A stretch of 64,000 nt of DNA from Halichondria panicea (lineage: Eukaryota > Porifera > Demospongiae > Suberitida > Halichondriidae), in assembly GCF_963675165.1 (NCBI RefSeq), contig NC_087383.1:5372839-5436838 (forward strand). The letters are read 5' to 3'. Positions 1 through 13,749 of the stretch are shown here, piece after piece (position 1 is the first letter of the stretch; every line of letters begins with the position of its first letter). Under the pieces are notes generated by a model, which worked only from the letters and a program-made list of their open reading frames with translations, ran no database searches and was not told the DNA's origin. Both the position numbers and the translations under genes were made by a program.

Positions 1-54
1 CTTCTGTCTTCTTTTCTTCAGCATACTCAGTAAGTTTTGGCTTGCGAGGTATTG
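1..54 (-). CDS. possible exon of a gene running off the left edge
   Basis: On the minus strand an acceptor-like tatatAG precedes an open stretch that reads I-P-R-K-P-K-L-T-E-Y-A-E-E-K-K-T-E up to the window edge. The lysine/glutamate-rich reading looks like coding sequence. It lies beyond the stop codon of PARP16, so it would belong to a different gene on the same strand. It is too short to identify and could be chance. Confidence 0.25.
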
Positions 55-2400
55 CTATATAAAATATAGATGAAACAGCATTTGTAGTAGTTAAATATCT
101 CGGGCCTACAGGCCCTTCACCACAATCTACTACCGGGCCAATAACAATTATGAGGTAAAAATAGGTGATTACACATTCATGCACACAAAAGCTATACATC
201 CACCTGATTCAAAACTAATGCTCTTGGGGTGATCACCAATCATAAGGGAATGTATGCCTAAAATTAAAATTTCTGTAACGCTTAGCGTATTCCCAAAAAA
301 GGGATCTTTAGTGGTGCTCTTTAATTCAACTTTTTTCTAGCACTAAATTCTGCCAGCTGATGTATGACTAATTTTCTTTGGCTTGGGGTGATACCACATG
401 ATTTACCAACAAGCATATTGAAGTATACGACCTAAACATTAATCATTTCAGAGAAAAAGGGATAAATGTGTACAATACAAGATTAAACTTACCTAAATTC
501 AATGAAGAAGATAGTTGCAACGGTAAATAGAGCTTGAATAATGGTTATTCACTATCTATATAACTCTTTCCTTGGCAATCTGTTGTAGAAATTACAACAA
601 CGGTAACGAATCGTTATGATGAATTAGATGAAGTTGTATGTGAGCTCCTCCCTGACAAACAAACTGTAGTCTAGGTAACGGCCTTATCAGTCAAGTAGGC
701 TAAAAATCTGTGTCCTTTGATGTAAGCTTTGATGTCTCTTTGTGCATATGTAGTTAAAAAAAAAAACAAAAAAAAAAAGAAACCTTTGACTAGCTAGGAA
801 GAGTAGCAGCAGTAGTAGTAAGAAGAGTAGCAGTAGTAGTAGTAGCAGTGCAAGCAGGACTAGACTAGATTAAAAAGTTGGTGGAAAGAATAACTGACCG
901 TTTGGACGTCACCTGGCTGCCAGACTTTCATCTGGACTCTTCCCCCTGAGTAGCTGGCCTTTCTCTAAGCCACAAAACTGAGCAAGAAGCTGAAGAAGCA
1001 GCTAGACAGAGACATGTACCTAGCCTTGAGAATTGGGAGGCGTGGCTCAACTAGTTAGCCCAGCCCAGAGGAATTGTTACCGTGGGTACTGAACAACCGT
1101 AGAAGTAGGGCTACCCCTGGCTTTACTGAATTAACTAGCTGTGTCTGCTGTCTAGTTGGACCAGATTTAGCTAGATAATGAGGTAGAGAATAGTTGAGCG
1201 GTGCTGTGTGTAGCTTGAACTGTACTGGCTGGCAAGAATCTAGTAAGCACCCTATGGCTATGCACTGATAACTCGTCAGAATGGAGGGTATGTTCTAGGG
1301 ATCTGGACAGCTGTACATCCAAAGGAGCCAGGGAGTGCCAATCATCTTCTCCCAGTCTCTGACACGCTAAACAAAAGGAGCTAGAACTGGGAGTCCCAGC
1401 TAGAATTGCTAGCCGGATCTAGACTAATAGAATGACATGGAGGCGTGGTGAGGCCGGATCCACACTAATTGATCGACCTAAAGACGCTCCTGTTCCAGAT
1501 TTCACGAATGGCAAGGAAAGGGATAAAGCACAGTTGCACTGGATACTGGAAAACTTGACAGAATACTAGTGACAACTCATAAAATCCTAGATTTGCAATA
1601 ATCTCAGTTACCCGCGAAGTTCCTGGGGAATAGATTAACCCTCATTAAGCGAGGCGCGGATGTTTATCGAGGTCATATGTGAAGTACATTGAAATCTACT
1701 TCCGTTTCCAATCCCTCTCTCCTACATCTATGGTTTAACCAAGCTTAAACCTCATCTATGGTCAGGCTAGCCTCGATTTCAGGCCAATACCTGACCACTT
1801 TTCACATATTTATTTGGTAAAGGTCGTTAACATTAAAAATAGCTGCAAGATGTCTTTCGAGTTCCTTCCGGCCTGACATTGGTGCCTCTCCAAACCAGCA
1901 GAAGACATCTAAGGCATCAGTTGGAACTGGAATTGGTTACACTGGGATGATTGTTCAGAGCGTGCTTTCTGTTTTACTTGTGTCAGTGCTTTCAAAACCA
2001 AGCAACTTACCTGTGGCACTGCTGATGTCGCCTTCATCACCAGAGGGTACCAAAACTGGCTAATAATTCTGATCAACCTGTCACAAGCAAGCAGTTAATG
2101 TAATGATCACCATTCCGGCCACACACAGTGATGTTGGTGAATCCCTTTCTTAGCTGGTGAGAAGCAAGTTAATCGTGCCTGTTTTCTGAAGCTTTGTCAG
2201 TAGTATTCGGTTTCTTGCTCGAAAAGGACTGAGCACTTAGAGGTGATGGTGAGCCAGATGGCAATTTTATTCAATTGTTGACATTAAGATCTGAAGATGA
2301 AACTGATGGTAGGCTAACTAGATGGATGCAATGAAAGAGTAATAAGTATACCAGCCATGAAATACGAATGAGATTTTACAGGTAATGGCTTCTGATCCAT
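55..2400. other. intergenic stretch, no gene seen
   Basis: No convincing coding exon. It holds an A-rich run near 754-780, an imperfect AGC/AGT trinucleotide repeat near 800-850, and a single terminus of the ATAGAT-type inverted-repeat family around 1700-1735 (CCAATCCCTCTC followed by CATCTATGG). The right part may be degraded upstream sequence of the hAT remnant that follows. Confidence 0.6.
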
Positions 2401-2436
2401 GCAGGCTTCTGTACCCTTTGTCCGACAAGATGGACT

Positions 2437-3285
2437 GTGAAAGCTGACGCCTTAGCTAGCGTTCTAGCTAACTACTCTGTGCTTCAGACCAGTTTGGAGA
2501 GCTTTGCTGAGATGGTGTATGCTCGGGTGAATGGCATAGGAGCGCAGCTCGATAAGTTTGATTTCCTCTTTGGAGTGATGCTGGGTGAGTGGCTATTACG
2601 TTTAGCTGATAACCTTCAGTCGAACCTTACAGCACAAGGATTTGTCAGCAGCTGAAGCCGCTTACCTCACCTGTGATGCAGCAGTGATGCTCAGTTCACA
2701 ATCTTTTGGCAAATGGTGACAACTAAGCAGAGCGAGTTCGATGTTGAGGAACCAGCACTTCCTCGAAGGCGAAGAGCTCCAGCACGACTTGATTAAGGAA
2801 CAGTGCCACATTATGCAGTTACTGTGGAAGACCAGTTCTGAGCGCAATATTTTGAAGCTTTAGATCTCCTAATCTCATGCTCGTTTTGACCAGCCAGGTT
2901 ATAAAGTGTACTCAAATCTGGTATATACTAAATGCAGCAAACGGATCGACTGAAAGAAGTCTTAAAATTGTATGGTGCTAATTTGGAAGGTTCTCTCCTC
3001 AAGACACATCTGAAGACGAAGTCTACGAAGCCTGTTCGATTCTCCATGATCCGTACATTTCTCATTGAGTTAGATCAAGCTCAGTTGCTCCTCTCTGAAG
3101 TTGTGAAGCTGATGAAACTAATCTTAGTCATGCCAGCAACAAAAGCAACTAGCGAGCACTCTTTCTCAGCTCTAAAACGAGTGAAGACGTACTTGAGAAG
3201 TTCAATGACCCAGACACGTTCGAACCATTTAATGCTCCTCCACGTACATAAAGAAATTACGGATTCTGTGCAAATGACTTCGTAG
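2437..3285 (+). pseudogene. broken hAT-family transposase (ZMYM1-like)
   Basis: This is the relic of a hAT-superfamily transposase of the ZMYM1-like, DUF4371-containing kind. The first part contains a phrase ending F-D-F-L-F-G followed by A-D-N-L, typical of the catalytic core region. Just downstream, around 2630-2680, the reading moves to another frame with L-S-A-A-E-A. A further frame near 2700-2870 has the recognisable W-Q-M-V-T-T-K-Q and E-P-A-L-P-R-R phrases and is interrupted by stop codons. The last part, 3120-3285, is the C-terminal hAT dimerisation domain (M-P-A-T-K-A-T-S-E-H-S-F-S-A-L-K-R). Frameshifts and stops make it non-functional. Terminal repeats and an 8-bp duplication were not found. 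It lies downstream of PARP16 in intergenic DNA. Confidence 0.8.
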
Positions 3286-3741
3286 GTAGTAGTGATCACC
3301 GTCTCAGTATTTTTGGGTGTACACTTTTGTAACCTCACTTTTGTAACCTCAATTTTATACCCGTACCAATATTAATTTTGTCAATTAAAATATCAATTTT
3401 CAAATTCATTAAATATTATTCAAAATTTTCAAATTCATTAAAATTAATAATTATTACTCAAAATGCACCAGAATGCGCCAGCAAGCACCATTCCAACAAC
3501 TTTTTCCCCGGACCCCCTTTATGGGTCCGGCCTGACCACTTCATATTTACTTCCTCCGGCTCTGGTTTTGCTATGTACTCTTCTGAAAAAGTATAGTCGA
3601 GAACCAAATTGCAACTCCAGCTTTGAGCAGCTGTGGCAGTCTACACTGGTACCAACACAGTATTGTATACCTCGCTTGCGCATGCACACCGAGGCATAAT
3701 TATTTTTGACTGATTGTGAATTCATGCACTAGCTGTGTCAC

Positions 3742-6700
3742 TCACATAGACATGAACTTTCTATAAAATCTCTGAAAAGTTGCTGATTGCAGAGTTCCAA
3801 TCAGTACTATGAAGAGAACATACAGTAGAAGCACCACAATGAATATGTTGTTGCACAGCCAACTTTGCCCAGTATACCTGCATAGGATGTAACATACACA
3901 TCTTCCAATATACATTGGTTATGGTGCTTGGGTTACAATTATATAAAAAGTGTCTTATTACGGACCTCCTTGTTCCATCCCGCCTGTACAGCAGTATGTA
4001 CTTGAGTCTCATCAGTTCATCGTTTGACACTATAAAGTACTCTTCTGGTACTTTATTCTGTAGGTTGGGCTCATTACCACGCTGCACTTTTTTAGACCTG
4101 TGGCACATTTAGATAACACTCGTCGGTTGCACTAAGTAGTAGCAGAGATTGAAGAGAGAGGGATATGAAACTTTATGACGCAATCCGTGTTACCCAAAAT
4201 GGGCGTAGCACATTGTCTTTACTGCAAGTTCTATGTAAAATCATGTAAAATACTTTGTGGGACTGTATCTCTGGACTTGCTGCTACATATAGAAAAAAGT
4301 TGATATTTGAGTAAGTGCAAGAGCTCCTCAGCTAAAAGCCGAGAGACAGCTTGTTCGATCACTTCAACTTTTTTGACCTCTTGTACTTGTCCTGGAGCAA
4401 AATTTTGCAAATTGTACACTAAAAATCGATTATACTTTCAGCATCAGAGCGATCTAGCCTTTGAGACAGGCACCAGCACATAGAATACATTAATCTTGTG
4501 AAAACCAACTTGCTTTCTGCTACAGTCCCACAAATGCTAGTATAGCCAATATCTAGGGTTTTGGATTTTATTGCCACCAAACAATCTGTGGCTAGTCAAT
4601 TATTATGATCATAATTCTTCAAGTGAGTCATCCAGCTTCCTGTGGGCCTGTTTTGTTTTATTTACCGCCATTTTTATAGCAAGGCGGAGAGCCTAAACTT
4701 TTTACTCTGTTTTACATTGAGCACACAATAAGCTCACGTGATCTAGTTTTATATCCCCTTCTCTTCAATCTCTGGTAGTTCTGTATGTCAAGATGACTTG
4801 ACACATTTTAATTTCACTATGCATACTCTCGCTACATGCATGTATGTGTACATGCACACTCACAGCACTGTAGGGTGTTTTACAACTTCACAGATAGCCA
4901 CACAACTGGCCCTGTGTGGTAAACAGCTGTTTGGCCAGAGAGGGCCACTGGGACTCCAGTTTAAACACACACCCAACTCTGTGGACAGGTAAGTACCTTC
5001 ACCAAATGCTGACACCTGGAGTGTAATAATAACACTCAATGTTGCAAGCTGCATTGCATGTGCTAATACCTCTCGGCATGTTCTACTTCGCTCAAAAATA
5101 ATATTATATAGAAGAGGTAAAATTAGCAATTGTTGACAATGAACGAATTATTGACATTATACAGATTGATGAATGATTTTCTAGAACAAGTAGGGTTTAC
5201 CATACCCCCAAAACAATGTGTTTAATAGGGTGGCATAGACCTACACTATCAACATTATTTACAAAAGGGGAGGGGTTTGACTGGGTATTGGGTGTAGCCA
5301 GAGGAGGAATGCCAGGGTCAAAAGGTCACTAATTAAAACACCACGTGGCCCCCCCTTAGTTTATACACCACCAATAGTTTATAATCACAACAGAAATCGG
5401 TTGAGCTATTGCGCCCCAGAGGAATCAGCTTAAGAGGAGATCCACAATTTAATTGCAACCTTTGACCTTTTATTGCATTCTTCAAAACCACAAGATATGG
5501 AAATTAGCCTTCCGTGGCTAGGGAATAAATTTTGATGTACGTACTGGCTTGTTCTAGATAGATCTAGCTTTCCAAGCAAAGAACAGAAGCGCTAAGCTGC
5601 TATATGCAGCAAAGGTCAAGAACCCAGAACAAGAATGTTTAATCCTTCATTAAGACCCTATTGACTCTGGCATTCCTCCTCTGGGGTGTAGCTGGGTTGG
5701 GTTATCAAAGGGGTAAGATCAGTGTGGTGAGAGCTTGGTGCAAGTGAATTGGGCGACGTAGCGGAGAGAAATTTGTGTGAGAATCATTCGGCAGGTAAAT
5801 GGGCACTTACATTATTAAGTTATCGTCAAGTGACCTTATCTGGGAGTTACGATCACTGAAGGGGTTGTCGCACATCTCGCCAATTAGGCTATAAATAAAC
5901 GCACATTTCTACCCATCCGACCCTCTCCTTTCTGTACAAAGCACTAGACTACTGTAGCTGTGTGTGACATCAACCAACCGCACCGTTTGTGGTTGCATGA
6001 GTAATAGTTAGTCACTTTGTAGATAATATTTTTGTGATTGCTGCTTGTACTGTAGCTTCATTTGTGAGTAAAATATTCGTAGTCAGAGCTCCAAATACCA
6101 GCTTATATATCATAGGTACACAAGCATTCTGTGTACCTTCACGACAATCAAGATTATACTCGATACTCACCATCAGAACCTATAGGTTAAGTGCTGGAGA
6201 GGTATTTGAGAAGCATGCATTGGACATAATACGTTTCCCGGGTTTTCACGGGAAGTTTCAGAACAAAACACGGAATGGCTTCAGAGCCGTAGACTTTAAT
6301 GTAAAAGCATGACGTCAACCACTTCCGTTGCCAATCCCTCTCTTCTACTGCCTTTCCTACTTTGTTTTGTCCTTATGTGCATTTTGTTGTCTTTTGACCG
6401 ATCAAAGGAATAGCAGTGCCAGTGTATGGCTTAACAGTGGCGGATCCAGGAAAAATGAAAGGTAGGTTCCAAAGTAACGAGCGCGCAGCGCGCAATTTTT
6501 TTTGTGGGTACGCTCACTTCCAGTCACACATGACTAGGCCATGTTGCAAATTCAATGTAAAATGTCACGTGACGCCTCTCCCTATTCAATCTATGGTACA
6601 ACAAACCTACACAGCTCTGTCTCTAGCTAGCTAGCTCCGCGTATGATTTTTAGGATATTTTCTCTGATGAATTCAGTATTATAGGAAATTTTACGGGAAA

Positions 6701-9700
6701 AATATTCAATAATTTTGCGCATGCGCAAGCAGTTGATAGTCTTTTCTATGAAGGCCGGTGAAAGAGGCTAAGGCTAACCTGAACACTCCTTTGGCAGTTG
6801 ATACATCAAAACAACAGGTACAGACTTTACAGCCTGTGCGTAAAATTGTGATATAAAAACAAAGTATAATGTTTGTGACAAAGGCTAGCTGACAGACTAA
6901 TTGTGCCGCATTGTGCAACACAGCTGAATATAAATATACAATTACATGACTGTGGAGCTATGAATATCTGTTGCATGGGCACATTAAGTGGTAAGTACAT
7001 GGGTTGTCAGGAGGGTATTCTTGATTAAAGTTAGTGGTGCGCTGATATCCGTGGTAAGTATCAAGTTCCATAACCTTGCAACACGATTGAGGTACGTGTA
7101 CTTGCGCTGTAGCATCTGGCTTTGACAGTGAGTGTATTGTTGCAACTGAAGCGGGTGCGACCGACTAGTAACACATTTTATGTGGTCTCTTACGTAGTTG
7201 TCCGATGGTTCAGAAAATTATGTAGTGTAGTTTCAATTTGGACAGTCTCGATTTGTACGAGCTTGAATAATCGTTAAGGATGAATGTGGTGGAGCAGAGG
7301 AGGCTGGAACCACTTGACCTTAGCTAATTAAGGTCACTAATTGGATTTATCCAAACTTCTCTTGCAGACTACTTCAAGCCTAGTTTTTAGTGTCACAGTT
7401 TAAAACGTTCTTTTTCAGGGGGGGTCAAATTTTATTTTCGCCAATTTTGCTCAGAAGCAGAGATACAAGTCTCAAAGCCAGCTATGCAGTGGCCTCGAGA
7501 ACAAGCCGCTCATAATATCAAGGCTAGTGCAAGAGCAAGACTTTTGATTGTATCTCTGCTTCTGAGCAAAATTGGCGAAAATAAAAAATGACCCCCCCCC
7601 CCCCCTGCAAAATAACGTTTTAAACTGTTTAAACTGATAGACACTAAAAACTAGGCTTGAAGTAGTCTGCAAGAGAAGTTTGGATAAATCCAATTAGTGA
7701 CCTTAATTAGCTAAGGTCAAGTGGTTCCAGCCTCCTCTGGTGGTGGAGGATCTCCTTTGGATTCTCTTCAGTTTTTGAATGTCCTTGATCAAATTTGGTC
7801 TCGGGAGCAGTAGGTGACCTGGGATCGAACTAGGGTTATGTATATCTACTTCTTTGGTTAAGAGCTCGGTAGGCCTTAGATGATAAAATTATGAGGTCAT
7901 AATGCAGTGGTTGCTGGCTGTGCACAAGTAGGTATTTTTCTTGTGTAGCAAAGTTGAGGTGAGAATTGTAGTCTTGGTGCCAGTTCATATTCCATGTACA
8001 TGTAGCGCACCAGGATGACAACTGGTTGATGTCCTTGTTGGTATTCGGTAGAAGTGATGCACTACAGTGGCGGATGTAGGATTCTTGTCAGGGGGATTCC
8101 AGTGGCAAGGCAAGGCTCAAGTGGGAAGGACTCTGCATTTTACCTAAAAAAGGTCGTCACTTCTATGGAACAGTCAGCATGCGCACTACAACATTAGATT
8201 TTGCCTAAAAAAAGGTCAGCACTCCTTAGCATGTAGCCTTTGTGACTACAAAACAGAGCTTCGCAGGACTTAGGAAAACTGTGTTGGAATAATAAATCTA
8301 AAATAAAGATCATAAAATTCGAGACGAGAAATCTTGAAATCCAGCTATATAGCAATCAAGGACCAGCTAGCCTTCTAAGACAAAAAAAAACACTCTCGAA
8401 ATCCAGCTAGAAATTGCGATTTTTAACATCTCGTACGCTAAAAAGACCTGCAAACAGTGCAGCTCAAAATGAAATCCGAGATGAGAAGTCTTGAAATTCA
8501 GCTGGCAATCAACCTTCCAAAGACAAGAACAAACGAAATCCAGCTGGAAATTTTAATTTCACATCTCTGTACGCTGCCCATAAACAGTGCAGCTTAATTT
8601 GCAGCTCTTTTCTCACTCTTGCATCTCTGCAAGAGTGTGAGAACTAATAGCTAGCGTTCCAGGGCTAACTACTATAAATGTTGAGGTAGCAATTAACACT
8701 ATGAAGAAGTTTTGCTACGCATGCACTATATTCTAAAAAGGCATTCCAACTAGAACAAAATAATTATTATGAGCCTTTTTGTACTATGTATATAGCTAGA
8801 AGCTTTCACCTGCACTTCATTGATCACTGAGCTACAGTTACACAGACACGCAAATAAACTACCGAACTTACTTTTTGCTGTTTTCGTGGGTTAGCAATCA
8901 TACACAAAAAACTACAAAAATTGTTGTTTATTTAAAATTATCTGCTATAGGCATGGCTTCCAGTAAATCACGAAAAATTATTCCATCAAATTCTTTTAGA
9001 GGCCAATTTGAAAATTTCGGGCTATACAATTATAATTGTTATAAAATCAGTACGGAAACAATTAGAGGCACACCTTATTGAGTATGTTTAATAGCCCATT
9101 GTGAACAATAGAGTGGAAATTCTCCAGAGAGCTGCCATGAAAAGCAAAAAATACTCCATGACTTCCAACAACAGACTGAAAGTTGGTCTCTACCTCTTTA
9201 CTGTAGACAACTTCAAACACATACTGTGGCTTAGTTGACGGGGCTCTAGTGATGGGTAGCTTGGACTGCGAGAGAATGTGATCTATCTGTATAGGGAAGT
9301 GAGGATAAAAGTACACTCTTACCATTTCATTCCTCAAGTACATGGGCAACAAAGAGTGCAGGGGTACACTATTTGGTTCCTACATTATATGGGGCCCAAA
9401 GAGTGTGCTTGTGTCTGCACGTACAGTAGCGGTCAAAAAAGTACCCGTTCCGTTTACGTAGTATGTCCGTAGTACGCTGGTACGTTGCAAAATAAATGCT
9501 AAAAATACGCTCAAGATAGGTTTTGTACCGTTGCGTTTTTTTTTTTAATCAACCGTTGTTAAATTTTTCCTTCGGCCACACCCATGCAACTCTGTACGCA
9601 GCTAGCTAGCTAGAACTTTTACAGCAGTTAGCTGTTAGATATTATAGCTAGCTACATAGCGTTTTCTAACCTTGTAGAACAGAGATAGGACTCTATAGAC

Positions 9701-11799
9701 ATCCTTTTTGATGAGAAGGTTAATTAAAGAACTTGTGAATGGTGCGTTTTATGTCTTTGTTGTAGATCTAGAGCTAGACTTACAGCTAGACATAGCCATA
9801 GCATAGCTAAGTAGCTAGACTAGCTACAATACTCGAGATGACTAGGATTATATCTTTGTTCGTTTTCTAAAACTTTTCTGCAAAACGTACTTGCAAAGTG
9901 TAACGGTAATTAGCAACGGTACGGTAAATTCAACGCTTTTGATACGGTGTCAAAACGGAAACGCTTCGAACGTACTACGGACGTACTACGTAAACGGAAC
10001 GGGTACTTTATTTTGACCGCTACTGTATATAGGGAACAAATAGTGTAGTTGATAGTCTTACAAACAATTTTGAGTGCTTAAAAGTGTCATTATCATACTG
10101 GCCGGGTAACACGATAATACCCTAGCATAAGATACATCTGTCTATAAAATAGGCAGCCACTATACAGCTGCATGTTCACAAAGAGTCGTGTACAACGTTG
10201 CATGTACTAGCTAGCTGTGGAAGAGTCACTAGGTACGGAGCTCGAGGAAGAGTCCGATCACAGCAGTGGACCCGGTCCGGTGGTTTAGAAGTGTGAAGGG
10301 TCAAAGATGGCAGTGTGATCACTGCCAAAGTGTTGCGCAGCTCTACTGTAGGGATAGCCTCCTTCACAAGGCCATCTTCAGTGCGGCCTGGAATCGAGGC
10401 TACTGTAGGGATTGCCAGTGCAGCTACTGCCCAGCGTTAACGGTTAGCGCATGCGCAAGCAGTCTATACCAGGCCCACTTTTGGAGGAAGTGCAGCATGT
10501 CAATCCGTAGAAACTGGATTATTAGCGCATGCGCTTTTAGGGTCAATAGCAAGCAGAGCTCTATACGCTTATATTCAAGAATGCGCCTATAATGCAATCA
10601 TTTTGAGCCCCACCCAGCAACCGGATGTCTCTGTGATCAGAGGAGGTACGACAGGCGCAGTGCAGCTTAGGCAATTAGCCTTTGATTGAACAATAATTAT
10701 CCGCCCACGCCCCGCCCACGTCGTATGTTTTTGATGTGAGTAATCAGAGGCTAATTACTTTAGCTGCACCGCGCCTGTCGTACCTCCTCTGCTCTGTGAT
10801 GAGAGCTGACTCGCAAGCTGGCTAGAAAGTGAGCAAGCAAGGCAAGCAGGCAACCCTAACTGGATATATATCATACTATTATGTTACAGTTCATTTAAAT
10901 TCATATTATAAAAACATTCCAGGAACTTGACCTCATCCATGTCTCACATTCTCTCAGCATGATCAGACAAGGTAACAGCATGCCCAGAGGGTCCTTACAG
11001 ATGGATATCACCAGCTATAACTAGTGTTCAAGCTGGCGCTGTGCTAATGCCTCTCGCCATGTTTTTGCTTTCGCTCAAAAGTATTAGAGTGTTGTATTAG
11101 TTTCTATAATGAATTTTATATTAAAGTTAGCTTATCTATATAAAGTCACTGGGAAGAAAAGACTTATTTACATGCATCTATTGTTGTTATTTATTGTATT
11201 ATGTGGCTTACCAGGACCTCAAGAAAGAAGAAAATTGATTCTTCCAGGATCTGTAGTTCAGTGTATATAATATCTAGACCTGTGTACATGCATATTGTTA
11301 TCTTTATTGTTATTATGGTAGTGTTTTGTGGCTTACCAGGCCCTCAAGACAAAGATGATTCTGCCAGGAGGATCTGGATCTTGGATATTATTTTCTCACA
11401 GGGGGAATTAGTGCGCATGCGCATTACATCCACAGGAATAATTAAAGGGTGTGTCCAAAGAGATCAATTTCACAAATGGCTACTGCTAGCTAGCTGGTTT
11501 AACAGATATTTTCTGAGTATTGTAGCTAACAAAAAGCTAGCGCTTTAGTGCAAGGCTAACTCATATGTTGAATAGAAAGTTTGTGCGGACAGATGATGCT
11601 ATGAAAGATTCTGAAGAGACTGTAACAGCCTTCAATGTGAGTCAAACTAGCCATAACTCGAGAAAGAAGCTTTAGTTCGCTAATCCATGAATCAAAATTC
11701 AAGAGAACGTGGCTAGAAGCCTATAGAAGCTGTTAGCTTTCGTCGCATTGCAACCGTTGAGCAGTTACAGCTGGAACAGACACACAGACACACAGACAG

Positions 11800-11832
<33 letters not shown>

Positions 11833-13718
11833 GCTTTACCGTATCCCTCCTGCGGCTACGCCTCGAGGCATAATTATAGCTATCATGCACTGTACAAGCT
11901 AACTAGTAGTTGGGCGGAGCCCGACCGTCCCTGACGGGAAGTCGGGTTTCAAGCCTATGTCAGGATTTGTCTTGTTGAATTACAGCAGAGATACAAAAGA
12001 AAGGGGATTGGAAACGAAATTTTTACGAAATTTTTGCGTGAAGCATTCCGCGTTATAGGGCGTGGCTAAAACTACAAAGAATTATATTTATAGTCAGCAT
12101 GCTCATTACCTGTCTTGACTGCTCTACAATGTGCTGTACATAGAAACAGTGAAATTTATCATTTTTAATGTTGAAAGTAAAGAGAATTTAGCTCTAAAAA
12201 GTCGACTAAGCCATGCAGCCACTATTACTAGACAAATAAATGCTATGCAAGAAGAAATAGCCTTTACTATGAAGTCGTAGGAGGGACAGGCCCGTGGTGT
12301 GTCTAAAAGTATACTAAAGCAGTTTGAAGGACTATACTGCCAACGTTTATGAACAGTACAGCTTATTTATAGCATGAAGCCATTCTATGTAGCACTTAGA
12401 TACATAATAACCAAGTCAGCAATGTCCTTTGCTGTTTTGACTTCACAGGAGGGACAGAGAAAAGTTGACATAGAGTAATTCAAGCTAAACTCAAAAAAAT
12501 TGGAAACAGAGTAAAGACAACGGACTTAGAGCTTGTCAGTGGTATAAGCTTACTTCTCTCAAGTATCTCCCAGGCCCTGAGTGATCTCTAGTGGATAGGA
12601 GAGCTAGAAACCAGGGATACAAAACCGTAGCGCAGTCCTCCATGTAATTATTTGCGAGCGCAATAATTACACGGAGTGCTTCACCGGATGTCAGTCCTTT
12701 TACATAGGGCGTGGGCGGTCGTTTCCAATCCCCTTTCTTTTGTATCTCTGATTATGTAACACGCTGATAAGCAGCTATGAATAATCATTTTATTCTATAA
12801 ATATTATTATTCTGAAGTGGGTGTTAACCAATTTTATCTTGCTTGAGGTTGCGCAACCGGACGTGACACAGACCACAGTAGAAATGCTGCAATCTGATTG
12901 GGCTGCAACTATAGTTGCAGCAAAGACAAATCCTGACATTGGCTTGAAACCCTACCTCCCGTCAGGGACGGTCCTAGCTCATAGATAAACAAAATTAGCT
13001 GAATCAATTTTAAAATTTCACTAATAACCTTCGCATAATTGGAAAAGCGCTTCAATTCGAGTATAAAAAGCCTGCAGTTGAGCATGCGCTTAAAATAAAG
13101 ATACGCTTATAATCGAGTAAGCGCTAATAATCCAGTTTCTACGGTAGCAGGCCTTCTCTTCAATGGGAGGCCCAACTCCCCTCTGCGCACGGAAAACATG
13201 AATGCATCAAAAAGCGGGCTTATTTGTTTATGACAAATAATGAAAGCATCGCAGGTGCTGATGCCTCGGTGGAGGTGCCAAAAACTACATAACATAAAGC
13301 TACTAAATTAATAGCTTTTATATACATGATGAACATTTTTGCATTAATTAATTTTGCTGCACGCAAACTCAGAGTGGGTAATGATCGACTATGATTGTTG
13401 TTAAAAACGATCGATACCAAAAGTTCAAGTCTAAAATTAATGGCTGCATCAGCAGAGCCTTGCAAGCTCTCTTCTCACTTTTGCAGGTACCAATAGCTAG
13501 CGTTCTAGTGCAGAGCTAACTACTATACAAGTAGAGTAGCAACACTCGGTAAACAAGTTGGCTACGTGCTCTTTTCAAAAGGCTGCAATATGGCATTCCA
13601 AGTAAGCAAAACTAGGCATAACTCGAGAATGAAGCATTATTAATTTTTGCAAATCCACGAATTAAAATGACTAGAAGCCTATAGCTTTCAATTCATCATT
13701 GAGCAGCTGTAGCAGTCT

Positions 13719-13749
<31 letters not shown>

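Noticed and set aside
110..262. Minus-strand open stretch ending at a stop near 162, with a possible acceptor at about 258
   Set aside because: Short, no recognisable motif, and its phase does not join to PARP16, which already has a complete C terminus.
3761..4108. Single long open frame for the PARP16 C terminus
   Set aside because: It lacks the expected membrane anchor. Splicing out 3878-3965 restores a hydrophobic segment and the T-F-Q-R-F tail with correct phase, so the read-through is treated as possible intron retention only.
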